Both the position numbers and the translations under genes were made by a program. This document shows, piece after piece, positions 1-7,611 of a stretch of 64,000 nt of DNA (positions within the stretch are counted from its first letter, which is position 1; each line of letters starts with the position of its first letter). The notes under the pieces were generated by a model that was given only the letters and a program-made list of their open reading frames with translations, did not search any database and was not told the DNA's origin. This DNA is from Oscillospiraceae bacterium (lineage in GTDB: Bacteria > Bacillota_A > Clostridia > Oscillospirales > Oscillospiraceae), in the NCBI GenBank assembly GCA_902789835.1, contig CADAPN010000001.1, positions 1 to 64,000 of the forward strand. Reading direction: 5' to 3'.

Positions 1-50
1 GCCGTTTTCAAGTATTTCGCCAAGTTTTGAATGTCGCGTGTCGATAAGAA

Positions 51-100
51 GAGGCGTTGCCTCAATTCAGCTTGTTTTGCTGTTTTGAGACAACGCCTTC
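51..100. terminator. hairpin, possible terminator of an upstream gene
   Basis: The arms GAGGCGTTG/CTCAA (51-65) and TTGAGACAACGCCTTC (85-100) pair with one or two mismatches. The loop carries a smaller CAGC/GCTG hairpin. There is no clear T-run on the plus side; on the minus side the arm is followed by TTCTTATC. It may end a gene lying left of the window in either direction. Nothing else recognisable lies in 1-200. Confidence 0.4.
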
Positions 101-201
101 TGCCTGTTGGGACAGGGACGGCGGAAACCGCACCTGAGCCGGTTGAAGGGTACGAAAAAACCGGATAAGGATCATTTTTGTACCGGCGATGATTGTTTTT
201 G

Positions 202-230
202 TTGAAATGAACGGCAAAGCATGGTAAAGT
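202..230 (+). promoter_or_regulatory. promoter of the NCS2 permease gene
   Basis: TTGAAA (202-207), a 17-nt spacer and TAAAGT (225-230), with an upstream TGG that gives an extended -10. The gene starts 47 nt downstream. I looked for a purine riboswitch in the leader and saw none. Confidence 0.45.
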
Positions 231-277
231 TTTATTCGACAGAATAATAGGCGTGCCGGAGAAAGGAATGCGAGAAA

Positions 278-1624
278 ATGAATCACAGTGAAAAGCACAG
301 CTCTCCGAAGAGGGATTCACTGTACACCTTGGAGGGAAATCCGGGACTCGGACTGATTCTGCCTTTTTCTATGCAGCAGATCCTCGCGATGTTTGTCACC
401 AATATGGTCCCGATCAGCATCATCGCGGCAGCTGCAAACCCGGCGCTGACCGAAACCGAAATTCTCCGCCTCATGCAGAGCGCCATGATCGCGGCAGGAA
501 TCGCAACCTTTCTGCAGGTGACACCCATCGGTATGCTCGGTTCCGGTTTACCTGTCTTTATGGGCGTGAGCTTCACCTTCGTGGTTCCGCTCTCCGCAAT
601 CGCAGCAACGTATGGCTATGGCGCGGTGATCGGCACCGTACTGATCGGAGGCCTGTTTGAAGGCCTGCTCGGCCTTACCGTGCGGTATTGGCGCAATGCG
701 CTGGCGCCTGTTGTCTCGGCGGTTGTCGTCACCGGAATCGGACTGTCTCTGCTCGGGACTGCCGCTCGCTCCTTTGGGGGTGGCTATACGGAGGATTTCG
801 GTTCCCTTCATAATATTTTCATCGGTTTTGTGACACTGCTGACCTGCCTGCTGTGGATGGTGCTGGCCAAGGGCGGAAAGAAGCAGCTCTCCATCCTTGT
901 CGGACTGGCGGCGGGCTATGTGACCGCCTTTCTGTTCGGAAAAGTGGACTTGAGCGGCTTGACATCGGACGGCTGGATCGCGCTTCCGAAACTCCTGCCG
1001 TACCGGCCTGTTTTCCGGGTGGATGCAATCATCTCTGTCGCCATCATCTATCTGGTTTCCGCGACGGAAACGCTGGGAGATGCCTCCGCCTTGGCAGGAG
1101 GCGCCCTGCACCGTGAACTGACACCGAAGGAGACGAGCGGCGTACTGACCATCGATGGGTTCGGCTCTGTATTAAGCGGTCTTGTCGGGGGAACCCCCGT
1201 TACCTCTTATTCCGAAAACATTGGTCTAAGCATTATGACAAAGGTGGTAAACCGCAATGTGGCGCGAGTCGGCGGAATCATCATGGTGATTGCCGGGTTC
1301 TTTCCGCCTGTGGGACGGTTTTTCGGGACAGTGCCCAAGCCGGTAATCGGAGGGATTCTGATGATGGTGCTGGGGCAGATTCTGGTTTCCGGTGTAGAAA
1401 TGATTGCAGATGCCGGGTTTACTGCACGCAACAAGCTGATTGTGGCGATTTCCCTGTCGGTGGCGATCGGCTTCACGGCCTCTACCGAGGTGGAGATCTG
1501 GAGTCACTTCCCGCTGGCGATCCAATCCGTGTTTTCGCAGAATGTGGTTGCGGTGATTTTCGTGTCTGCACTGGTGCTGAATCTCGTTCTGCCTAAAGAT
1601 ATGGATGAAAGCGTCAAGCACTGA
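278..1624 (+). CDS. NCS2-family xanthine/uracil permease
   Basis: A 448-residue polytopic membrane protein of the nucleobase:cation symporter-2 family, which imports purines or uracil with H+ or Na+. The conserved core SATETLGDASALAGG, followed by GFGSVLSGLVGGTP and TSYSENIGL near residues 265-320, is typical of the substrate-binding helices of xanthine-type members (XanQ/PbuX). The length matches the family and about 12-14 hydrophobic segments are visible. A purine-rich GAGAAAGG precedes the ATG. The gene stands alone, with its own promoter and a convergent terminator. The family is certain; whether the substrate is xanthine, uric acid or uracil cannot be decided from sequence. Confidence 0.9.
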   Translation: MNHSEKHSSPKRDSLYTLEGNPGLGLILPFSMQQILAMFVTNMVPISIIAAAANPALTETEILRLMQSAMIAAGIATFLQVTPIGMLGSGLPVFMGVSFTFVVPLSAIAATYGYGAVIGTVLIGGLFEGLLGLTVRYWRNALAPVVSAVVVTGIGLSLLGTAARSFGGGYTEDFGSLHNIFIGFVTLLTCLLWMVLAKGGKKQLSILVGLAAGYVTAFLFGKVDLSGLTSDGWIALPKLLPYRPVFRVDAIISVAIIYLVSATETLGDASALAGGALHRELTPKETSGVLTIDGFGSVLSGLVGGTPVTSYSENIGLSIMTKVVNRNVARVGGIIMVIAGFFPPVGRFFGTVPKPVIGGILMMVLGQILVSGVEMIADAGFTARNKLIVAISLSVAIGFTASTEVEIWSHFPLAIQSVFSQNVVAVIFVSALVLNLVLPKDMDESVKH

Positions 1625-1790
1625 CGGAAAACGAATCGCCTGGGACGATTCGCCCCCGGCGACAGAAACGACACCTGATTCCTGCTCAAATGGGAGAATG
1701 AAGGAAGCTGTATGATTCGGGAGATCAGGATCCGGAGAAGCGGTCCGTAAGGAATTTTTCACTTTGACGGACTCTTGTATATATAATAAT

Positions 1791-1815
1791 CCCCGCCGGA
1801 AGGCGGGGGGGTTGC
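1791..1815. terminator. bidirectional terminator
   Basis: CCCCGCC-ggaa-GGCGGGG (1791-1808), followed by GGTTGCTGTTT on the plus strand and ATTATTATA on the minus strand. It sits between convergent genes. A second perfect 7-bp hairpin, CGAATCG/CGATTCG, lies at 1632-1652 just after the permease stop. Confidence 0.75.
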
Positions 1816-1842
1816 TGTTTATGCCCGGGGTAAATGCCGGGA

Positions 1843-2010
1843 CTAAACCATTTCAAACTGGAAGTTTTCCATTTTTAACTTGCTTCCCTCATCAATGTCC
1901 AGGGGAAGCAGGGCGCGGGCAATGAAAAAGGGATCTTCTTCGACACTTGTGCATGTAAGCCATGCATAATCACCGTCAATTCGACTGACTACGTAGTATT
2001 TGGGTTCCAT
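1843..2010 (-). CDS. small DUF3006-like protein
   Basis: A 55-residue acidic protein. The reading frame extends seven codons further upstream, but GGAAAGGAG lies 7 nt before the ATG at 2010, which fixes the start there. The pattern VVSRIDGDYAWL followed by a LLPLDIDEGSKL tail resembles DUF3006, a family of short proteins of unknown function with an RIEGDYAV-type N-terminus and a LP..I.EGD C-terminus. No signal peptide or membrane segment is present. It is alone between the terminator and the YkvA gene, so its operon membership is unclear. Confidence 0.6.
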   Translation of the reverse strand: MEPKYYVVSRIDGDYAWLTCTSVEEDPFFIARALLPLDIDEGSKLKMENFQFEMV

Positions 2011-2099
2011 TTGAACACTCCTTTCCGGCAACTGTTAATTGATGCTGCAGGATGGCATCATGAAAAAAGCCGGGGTATTCACCTCGGCATAATGAGCTT

Positions 2100-2501
2100 T
2101 TAAAGGGCGGCAAGACCGTTTTCGGCTCTCCACTGTTCATATGCGGTCAGCTCAGGTTCATCCAGCATGAACGCGGCGGCAAATACGGCGATGTCATCCG
2201 CATAGCCCAGAACCGGAATGTTATCCGGGATAAGATCTTTCCCTTTCAGCAGGTAAATGACTGCCGCAACAAGGGTAATGATGACTTTTGGAGAAACCAC
2301 CGTATACTCTTTTGTGATGTAACTGCGGATCATGGAGATCATCAAGGGAACCTTGGCCAGTGCGGTACCGACAGTCGGAACCTCCTGAAGTTTCTGCTCC
2401 AACTGTTGAAGCAGCGCTTCCAACTTTCCGGTGTCCCTGATGAGGTCCTCGGCCTGCCCGGTAAGACCTGCCAGCGCTTCTTTTGCTTTTTCAAAATCCA
2501 T
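2100..2501 (-). CDS. YkvA-family (DUF1232) protein
   Basis: 133 residues. The C-terminal half carries the DUF1232/YkvA signature: a hydrophobic stretch ending in AVIYLLKGKDLIPDNIPVLG and continuing YADDIAVFAAAF (about residues 80-115). The N-terminal half is a charged, Leu-rich region likely to form an amphipathic helix or coiled coil. Family members are small membrane-associated proteins of unknown function. The gene follows the EcsC-like gene by 16 nt and is probably co-transcribed with it. Confidence 0.8.
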   Translation of the reverse strand: MDFEKAKEALAGLTGQAEDLIRDTGKLEALLQQLEQKLQEVPTVGTALAKVPLMISMIRSYITKEYTVVSPKVIITLVAAVIYLLKGKDLIPDNIPVLGYADDIAVFAAAFMLDEPELTAYEQWRAENGLAAL

Positions 2502-2517
2502 TGTTGTGTACCCTCCT

Positions 2518-3285
2518 TCAGTTCTTTTTGCTTAAGATGTATCTTTTCTTGTACTTGAGTTTCACATAGCTTAGTATTTTACGGTAGTAGAGGGGATTTG
2601 ACAAACCGCCGACTATGCCGACCAGCGGTATTCCCTGAATAAACTTGGTCAGAAGCATATCAAACGCAAAGGCGTCGGAGGTGTGCCGGATCTGGCTTTG
2701 CAGTTCTTCCACTGCAGGGGTGGGGAGCGATACCATCATCTCGTCGACCAGACTGCTGCAGGTGTCCCACGCTTCCTTTTTCAGCAGGGAGCCTTCCAGA
2801 ACGGTAAGAATGAAGTACTTTTCCTCCGGAGACTCATATGAGAATCCATAACGGAGTGCCGTTTCGTAACAGCCGCGGAGAACCACCGAAATAAAGAGGA
2901 CAATATCCGGAAGGCCGATGCCAAGGGCACCAAGCCCTATACCTTCCACTGCGCTTGCGGCAAGACTGACAAGACCGCTCATCTCGGCGCTGGCGTTCAG
3001 CATGAAAAGGTCTTTTTGACGCATTTCCAGGTCTAACGCATAATCCCGGACGAGAAATCCCTTTTCCAGCTCTTCTTTCTTATAAGTCTTCTCAATCAGG
3101 CCGGTTCCTTTATCAAAAATGATTTCAAAGGCTTTTTTGAAAACGGTCTGAAGATTCACCAGAACTTTTTCCGGCACTTTGCTTTCAAGCAGTGCTTTCC
3201 ACTTGGAATCATCTTTGAACGCATTCGAGCGGAGCTTCTCTTCCGCGCGGGAGATGCGCATCAATTCTCTGTCAATTGTCGTCAT
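2518..3285 (-). CDS. EcsC-family protein
   Basis: 255 residues matching the EcsC family: a charged N-terminus, a Gly/Ala-rich hydrophobic middle (about residues 105-145, with GLGALGIGLPDIVLFI) and a conserved C-terminal part with QGIPLVGIVGG..NP.Y..KI. EcsC is named from the Bacillus ecs locus, but its biochemical role is unknown. The ATG is preceded by GGTGAGGAA. It is the first gene of a minus-strand unit with the YkvA gene and has its own sigma-A type promoter. Family call is firm; function is unknown. Confidence 0.8.
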   Translation of the reverse strand: MTTIDRELMRISRAEEKLRSNAFKDDSKWKALLESKVPEKVLVNLQTVFKKAFEIIFDKGTGLIEKTYKKEELEKGFLVRDYALDLEMRQKDLFMLNASAEMSGLVSLAASAVEGIGLGALGIGLPDIVLFISVVLRGCYETALRYGFSYESPEEKYFILTVLEGSLLKKEAWDTCSSLVDEMMVSLPTPAVEELQSQIRHTSDAFAFDMLLTKFIQGIPLVGIVGGLSNPLYYRKILSYVKLKYKKRYILSKKN

Positions 3286-3310
3286 TTCCTCACCTGCCGA
3301 TCTGGGATCA

Positions 3311-3339
3311 AGTATAGCATACTATTGAAAACAGAACAA
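3311..3339 (-). promoter_or_regulatory. promoter of the ecsC-like/ykvA-like unit
   Basis: Read on the minus strand: TTGTTC, a 17-nt spacer and TATACT, placed about 26 nt before the EcsC-family ATG. Confidence 0.5.
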
Positions 3340-3378
3340 GTGAAAAATATTCATTTCACCCCGCCTGTATTATGCATA

Positions 3379-3996
3379 TTATGCGATTTTGGGAAGGCTC
3401 CAGTGATAATGAGCGGCCATGTTCCGCAGAACGACGATGATAATTGCGCCGATCAGCATCGCAGGAACAGATCCCGTATAAGGCCAGAGAACGGCGCAGA
3501 TTACTGCGCCTATCAAAGAAGCGCAGGCATAGAAATGCTTCATCAGCACATATGGCGTGCTGCCGGCAAGGATATCACGAAGGATGCCGCCGCCGACACC
3601 GGTGATGACCCCCACGAAAACGGCGAGATAGGAGTTGGACGCAGAAACATGAACAAATGCAGTCTGAACGCCTATTACCGTAAACAGACCCAGTCCTATT
3701 GCGTCCAGAGTACGAAGCAGGATTTCTCCAAAGGGCTTTTGATAGAAATTGTAATGATGGCGGACAATGTAGAAAACAATGATCCCGGTGGCAATGGAGG
3801 TGAAAGTAAAAACGGGGTTCCGAAATGCGGCAGGCGGTGTGATATTCAGTATAATATCTCTTAAAATACCGCCGCCTACGGCTGTTGTCATGGCCAGAAT
3901 GGAAACTCCAAAGATATCCATCTTTTTTTGAATTCCGATGCTGGCTCCGGAGATCGCAAATGCAATGGTACCAAGTAATTCAAGAACAAAAACCAT
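3379..3996 (-). CDS. TRIC/UPF0126-family cation channel protein
   Basis: A 205-residue membrane protein with the two-fold repeat of the UPF0126/YicG family. The motif GGGILRDI occurs twice (VGGGILRDIILNITPPAAF near residue 45 and VGGGILRDILAGSTPYVL near residue 130), each followed by a Pro-rich re-entrant segment. Prokaryotic members are homologues of trimeric intracellular cation channels and conduct monovalent cations. The length is normal and about seven hydrophobic segments are present. It is monocistronic with its own promoter. The physiological role cannot be read from context. Confidence 0.85.
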   Translation of the reverse strand: MVFVLELLGTIAFAISGASIGIQKKMDIFGVSILAMTTAVGGGILRDIILNITPPAAFRNPVFTFTSIATGIIVFYIVRHHYNFYQKPFGEILLRTLDAIGLGLFTVIGVQTAFVHVSASNSYLAVFVGVITGVGGGILRDILAGSTPYVLMKHFYACASLIGAVICAVLWPYTGSVPAMLIGAIIIVVLRNMAAHYHWSLPKIA

Positions 3997-4031
3997 ATCC
4001 CAGCTTGCCCTCCTTCGGTAAACAGAGACAG

Positions 4032-4060
4032 ATTATAAATGAGCAGGAGAGAAAAATCAA
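4032..4060 (-). promoter_or_regulatory. promoter of the TRIC-family gene
   Basis: Minus strand TTGATT, a 17-nt spacer and TATAAT, ending 36 nt before the start codon. Confidence 0.6.
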
Positions 4061-4092
4061 GGTGCTATGAAAAGCATGCATGCAGAACATGG

Positions 4093-4124
4093 AAAAGAAA
4101 AACACCTCAGAGTAATCCGAGGTG
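4093..4124 (-). terminator. terminator after the broken gene
   Basis: Minus strand CACCTC-ggattactct-GAGGTG followed by TTTTTCTTTT. It ends the minus-strand genes of 4144-5376. Confidence 0.7.
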
Positions 4125-4143
4125 CGGTGCTTTTATCATAATA

Positions 4144-4630
4144 TCACTCGCTGTGACCGGGCTCGTCATTCGTATCAGTTGCCGTATCCTGGGCTGTACA
4201 TTCTGCATCCGGAGACCAGGAGGACTGCAGCTCATCAATTTGAAGAAAACCGTCCGTTTTCGTGGCAATCTGGTACTGATCTTCATACACGATTTCACCG
4301 GGGGAGTTTGTGTACACAAGAAAATAAGGATGCTTGTACCGTTCCAGCAGCCACAACGCCGGCCGGATCATTTTGAGCATCTCATTGGAATTCTATGTCT
4401 TAAACCAGCATACAGCATACAACCGGTTCCTGGTTTTTGCACTGGGGAGGCCATGGAAGATTATCCGCAAACCAGCCGTCAATTTCTCGAAAGAGATCCG
4501 CATCCTCCGGGTCCATGACGTCATCCTGAATCAGCTGCCAGCACATGCTGAAGATTCCTTTTGCGTACATCGTATTCTTTGCCAGTTCCTTGCCCTGAAT
4601 CCGGACATATTTGAAATCCATACTGTGCAT
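4144..4630 (-). pseudogene. broken gene of unknown family
   Basis: Two adjacent minus-strand frames give one continuous protein-like sequence. The first starts at the ATG at 4630 (GGGAGGGGC upstream) and reads MHSMDFKYVRIQ.. to CKNQEPVVC. The second reads MLKMIRPALWLLERYKHPYF..YQIATKTDG. Between them the heptamer GTATGCT is repeated in tandem (about 4411-4424). Removing one copy restores the frame as VVCWFKT, but an in-frame TAG then precedes NSNEMLKM. A 7-bp duplication plus a nonsense codon therefore inactivate it. I do not know the family; the intact product would be about 155 residues with no signal peptide. It directly follows the lysozyme-like gene and may have belonged with it. Confidence 0.7.
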
Positions 4631-4746
4631 GATGCCCCTCCCTGTCTCACCGCAAGACGGAAATTCTTCCGTGTCAGTCATCCAAAGCCGCCGGGCTGCA
4701 GGCTGCACAAATCTTTTGGTTTGAACAGCCTTGCGGCATCCATACG

Positions 4747-5376
4747 TCAAAGATTACTCGAAGAAGAACGATCAACATACTCCAGATAATACAGATAAGC
4801 CTTCTCTCCATAAGGGCTGATCAGCTCTGCATTGCCGTTATATCTGGAGAGAATCATCTTTATTTCACGCTCATTGTAGCCGCCAAAATCAATTCTGCCG
4901 GTCCTCTCAAAAGCCGCATGAATGAGATTCAAAGCGGCACAGGACAGATTGAATACTTTGTCGCGGTGGAGCCTTGTCCAGGTAAGCTTCAAATCATCGG
5001 GACGGAAGGGAAACAGTTCTCCGGGAATGCCGAGGAAAACGGGGATGTCCTGACTTTGCGCAAACAGAATTGCATTGATTGCCACTTGAGCAAATATCTG
5101 CGCATAGCCGGTGAAGCTGTCAAACTTCTTCAGAGGGTTGCGGGTATGACGCTCCAGATCAAAAGTGCCGAAGAGCTTGTATCGGGCCCAGTTAAACGCA
5201 ACCAAAGCATCTGCAAGTTTGTCAAACAGGTTGAGTTCGGGAAGCTCCATGCGGAGGATCGTGTTCAGATAGGCCGACGGAAGATGATAGGAATTACAGA
5301 TGCTTTCAATCAGCGCTGAATTCTGATCAATTATTTTCCGGGCGCTATCCTGACTGTAAAGATGAAACAAGGACAA
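4747..5376 (-). CDS. hypothetical protein with lysozyme-like features
   Basis: 209 residues, family not recognised with certainty. Features recalling lytic-transglycosylase/lysozyme folds are ILRMELPELNLFD (a possible catalytic Glu near residue 44), FDSFTGYAQIFAQVAINA near residues 85-105 (compare the S.G..Qi...A motif) and RYNGN..LISPYGEKAYLYY near the C-terminus. No signal peptide is seen. The TTG start at 5376 lacks a good ribosome-binding site. The overlapping frame just upstream ends in ELIERHVIVLVSSLQSG and would join naturally to QDSARKIIDQN, so the true N-terminus may have been lost to a frameshift near 5350. It lies 116 nt upstream of the pseudogene on the same strand. Function is inference only. 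Confidence 0.5.
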   Translation of the reverse strand: MSLFHLYSQDSARKIIDQNSALIESICNSYHLPSAYLNTILRMELPELNLFDKLADALVAFNWARYKLFGTFDLERHTRNPLKKFDSFTGYAQIFAQVAINAILFAQSQDIPVFLGIPGELFPFRPDDLKLTWTRLHRDKVFNLSCAALNLIHAAFERTGRIDFGGYNEREIKMILSRYNGNAELISPYGEKAYLYYLEYVDRSSSSNL

Positions 5377-5493
5377 TCACATGCCTTTCAATGAGTTCTT
5401 CATGAAGCTGCCATCCAGGTAGCAGAAAGGCTTTTGCTTTCAAAAATAATATGATAGAATAAAAAAACCGGAGTGTGATGAAAGCTCTGCGGC

Positions 5494-5544
5494 GACTGTC
5501 ATTGAGGCAGCGATCATAGCCATCCGAACGATCATGATGACAGT
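5494..5544. repeat. inverted repeat in a 364-nt gene-free gap
   Basis: GACTGTCAT (5494-5502) and ATGACAGTC (5536-5544) are perfect 9-bp arms around a 33-nt loop that itself holds two GATC-centred palindromes. A GGGGATCCCC palindrome lies near 5592-5601. The rest of 5377-5740 shows no gene I can support. Upstream T/A-rich sequence on the minus strand could hold the promoter of the gene at 4747. Confidence 0.5.
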
Positions 5545-5740
5545 CCCTGCCACAGCAAGGCTTTTTGTATAGCACATCGGGATGAAACAGGGGATCCCCG
5601 CGGCCGCGCAGGACTGACAGAATCATATCATCTCGTTACGGAATTGTAAAGTATGGAAGAAGCTGTCTTGTACCTGAAGAAATCAGAAAAGAAGCGCGGA
5701 AGTACCCGGAAAGCATCGAGAGTGAGGGAATGAACCGTTC

Positions 5741-6601
5741 ATGAGTAAAACCGTATTTGGACTTCAGCGGCGGGTAGTTGCGGCTGAAACATCTCGCGCC
5801 TGGAAAGAGGCGCCTCATGTGAGTTTCACCTATGAGATGAACTTCACACAGCTGTATGACTGCCTGCTTGAAGCGAAAACAAAAGGCATCACGATTAACA
5901 CCGTGATCCTGAAACTGATCACAGAAGCCCTGAAAAAAGCGCCCAAAATGAACGCAACCATGCAGTATTTATCGTTTCTCGCAGCGGGAAAACTGGAAAC
6001 GCATGATGAGATTGCAATTACGCTTCCGATGACCTTCCCGAACGGCAAAATGATGTCGGTCAGAATGCATCATTTTGAGAATAAGACACTGTGTCAGATG
6101 CAGCAGGAAGCGGACCGAGTTTCGGAGAAAGTGAGACACACGGACCTGAATGCTGTGCTTCAGCCGCTGGCGGTGAAACATACGGCGAAATTGATCCTGA
6201 AAGGTCATCTGAAGACAGGAATCGGACGGATGCTGGGATGTATACAGCAAATCATGTCAAAAGAGCAGTACGGTATTGTCCCGGAGGGAGAAGGGCTGAA
6301 AGAGGAGGATCTGCTTCCCGGTACGATCACGGTATCAAACCTTGGATCGCTCTATCCGAAGATGAAAGGCTACCCTTCGCTCATCGAAATCATCCCGCCG
6401 ATGGTATGTGCAATCGCGCTGGGAGCGATCCAGGAAAAAGCCATGGTCGGAGAAAGCATCTATGCCGGACGAGTGCTGCCCATATGTATTGTTTTTGATC
6501 ACAGAGCTTTGGATTTTGGGGATATTATTCCATTTATAAGAGAACTTGATCAAATCAGCGAAAAGCCGGAGCTGCTTCGGAGCTGGATAGAGGAAGAATG
6601 A
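5741..6601 (+). CDS. stand-alone 2-oxoacid dehydrogenase E2-type acyltransferase
   Basis: 286 residues covering only the catalytic fold of E2 acyltransferases (chloramphenicol acetyltransferase-like). There is no lipoyl or peripheral-subunit-binding domain. The family SNLGS motif (ITVSNLGSLYP near residue 195) and the active-site strand FDHRALDFGD near residue 250 are present. The catalytic His and the Asp of H..xxDG are kept, but Gly is replaced by Phe. Such free catalytic domains occur in Firmicutes without a dehydrogenase complex and their acyl acceptor is unknown. GAGGG lies about 13 nt before the ATG, longer than ideal. It is monocistronic as far as can be seen. Confidence 0.75.
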   Translation: MSKTVFGLQRRVVAAETSRAWKEAPHVSFTYEMNFTQLYDCLLEAKTKGITINTVILKLITEALKKAPKMNATMQYLSFLAAGKLETHDEIAITLPMTFPNGKMMSVRMHHFENKTLCQMQQEADRVSEKVRHTDLNAVLQPLAVKHTAKLILKGHLKTGIGRMLGCIQQIMSKEQYGIVPEGEGLKEEDLLPGTITVSNLGSLYPKMKGYPSLIEIIPPMVCAIALGAIQEKAMVGESIYAGRVLPICIVFDHRALDFGDIIPFIRELDQISEKPELLRSWIEEE

Positions 6602-6728
6602 AATGGATCGTGGCGGGCTGAAAGGATAAGGGCTTCCGGATCTGCGGCCGTATTCGGCTGCTCAAAACACTGAAGTCTTGAATACAAAGCCTGATCCATG
6701 CAGCAGCATGGAAGTGCAGAGATGCATC

Positions 6729-6757
6729 TTGCACACAATCTCCTTTTCTGATATAAA
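6729..6757 (+). promoter_or_regulatory. promoter of the polyferredoxin unit
   Basis: TTGCAC (6729-6734), a 17-nt spacer and TATAAA (6752-6757). It gives a leader of about 75 nt before the ATG at 6841. Confidence 0.6.
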
Positions 6758-6801
6758 TAAATATGCAATAATCTGTTTGCGGTTTGATCAACATGTTTCT
6801 C

Positions 6802-6827
6802 TGTCCGACTGGCGGACATGTATTTTT
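6802..6827 (+). promoter_or_regulatory. leader hairpin with T-run
   Basis: TGTCCG-actgg-CGGACA followed within 4 nt by TTTTT, ending 13 nt before the start codon and next to the AGGAG ribosome-binding site. It could attenuate transcription or mask the start. I recognise no riboswitch class. Confidence 0.35.
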
Positions 6828-6840
6828 AAACAGGAGTGTG

Positions 6841-7611
6841 ATGAATATGACGAAAAACAGGATCCTGCTGATTGCCCAGTCGCTGCTGTGCGTGGTGCTG
6901 GTCATCATGCTGGCGTCTTCGGCGATCGGGATCTATCGTGAGGGCATTGCCGAGAAAAGCGAGAACCCGCTTGCTTCCGTCTATTCCCGGGAAAAAGTCG
7001 GAGAAGCGCTGAAACCCATTCTGCCGGTGTTCCTCGTATCGGTTGCCGTTACGGTGGCCTGCGGGATTATGAATGTTCGGGACGAAAATGAAAACAAGCC
7101 TGTCAGGGACATGGAACTGAATCGTGACCTGATGCGTTCACGTGTGGCTCAGCCGAATGAAGCGATGAAAAAAGAAGAGGCCATGCAGAAACGATTCCTC
7201 TATGGCGGCTGGGCGGGGTTCGGCCTGTGCATGCTGCCGGTGCTGATCTATATGCTGAACGGGGCGCATTTTCCGAACGACAATCTGGAAGAAGTGGTCG
7301 GCGCGCTCGCTTCCCATGTGTTCCCGTGGATCATCCTTGGCCTTGCATGTCTGATTGTCTCCGCTGTTTTACAGGGGAAAAGCATCGAACGGGAGTATGA
7401 CGCCATTATGGCGCGCATCAAAGAAGAAAAAGCAGCCGGGATCCAGGCGGAGCCGAAGAAAGATGAGCCGGCGAAAAGTCAGACGGCTTTGCGGCTGGTT
7501 CTGCTGGCCGTGGCGGTGGTGTTCATCATCATCGGGATCAGAAACGGCAGCATGATGGCGGTCGTCAACAAGGCGATCAGAATTTGTACGGAGTGTGTTG
7601 GCCTTGGATAA
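6841..7611 (+). CDS. membrane protein of the CD1801-like family, partner of a polyferredoxin
   Basis: 256 residues with about four transmembrane segments (near residues 7-29, 60-76, 116-135, 155-175) and a further C-terminal one. The middle and the C-terminal tail carry charged Lys/Glu-rich stretches. The frame is open 57 nt further upstream, but AGGAG at 6832 fits the ATG at 6841. The end overlaps the next gene by 17 nt, which implies translational coupling. In Clostridia this kind of protein is commonly found beside a 4Fe-4S membrane protein, as here. It has no known catalytic motif and probably forms part of a membrane electron-transfer unit (inference). Confidence 0.65.
   Translation: MNMTKNRILLIAQSLLCVVLVIMLASSAIGIYREGIAEKSENPLASVYSREKVGEALKPILPVFLVSVAVTVACGIMNVRDENENKPVRDMELNRDLMRSRVAQPNEAMKKEEAMQKRFLYGGWAGFGLCMLPVLIYMLNGAHFPNDNLEEVVGALASHVFPWIILGLACLIVSAVLQGKSIEREYDAIMARIKEEKAAGIQAEPKKDEPAKSQTALRLVLLAVAVVFIIIGIRNGSMMAVVNKAIRICTECVGLG

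Noticed and set aside
100..277. Purine riboswitch before the NCS2 permease
   Set aside because: No conserved purine-aptamer stems or loop sequences were seen; the same negative result holds for the 45-nt gap before purE.
5471..5600. Possible cobalamin riboswitch (GCGGCGACTGTCA-like stretch)
   Set aside because: Only a fragment of the B12-box-like consensus is present, the other conserved blocks are missing and the neighbouring genes have no cobalamin link.
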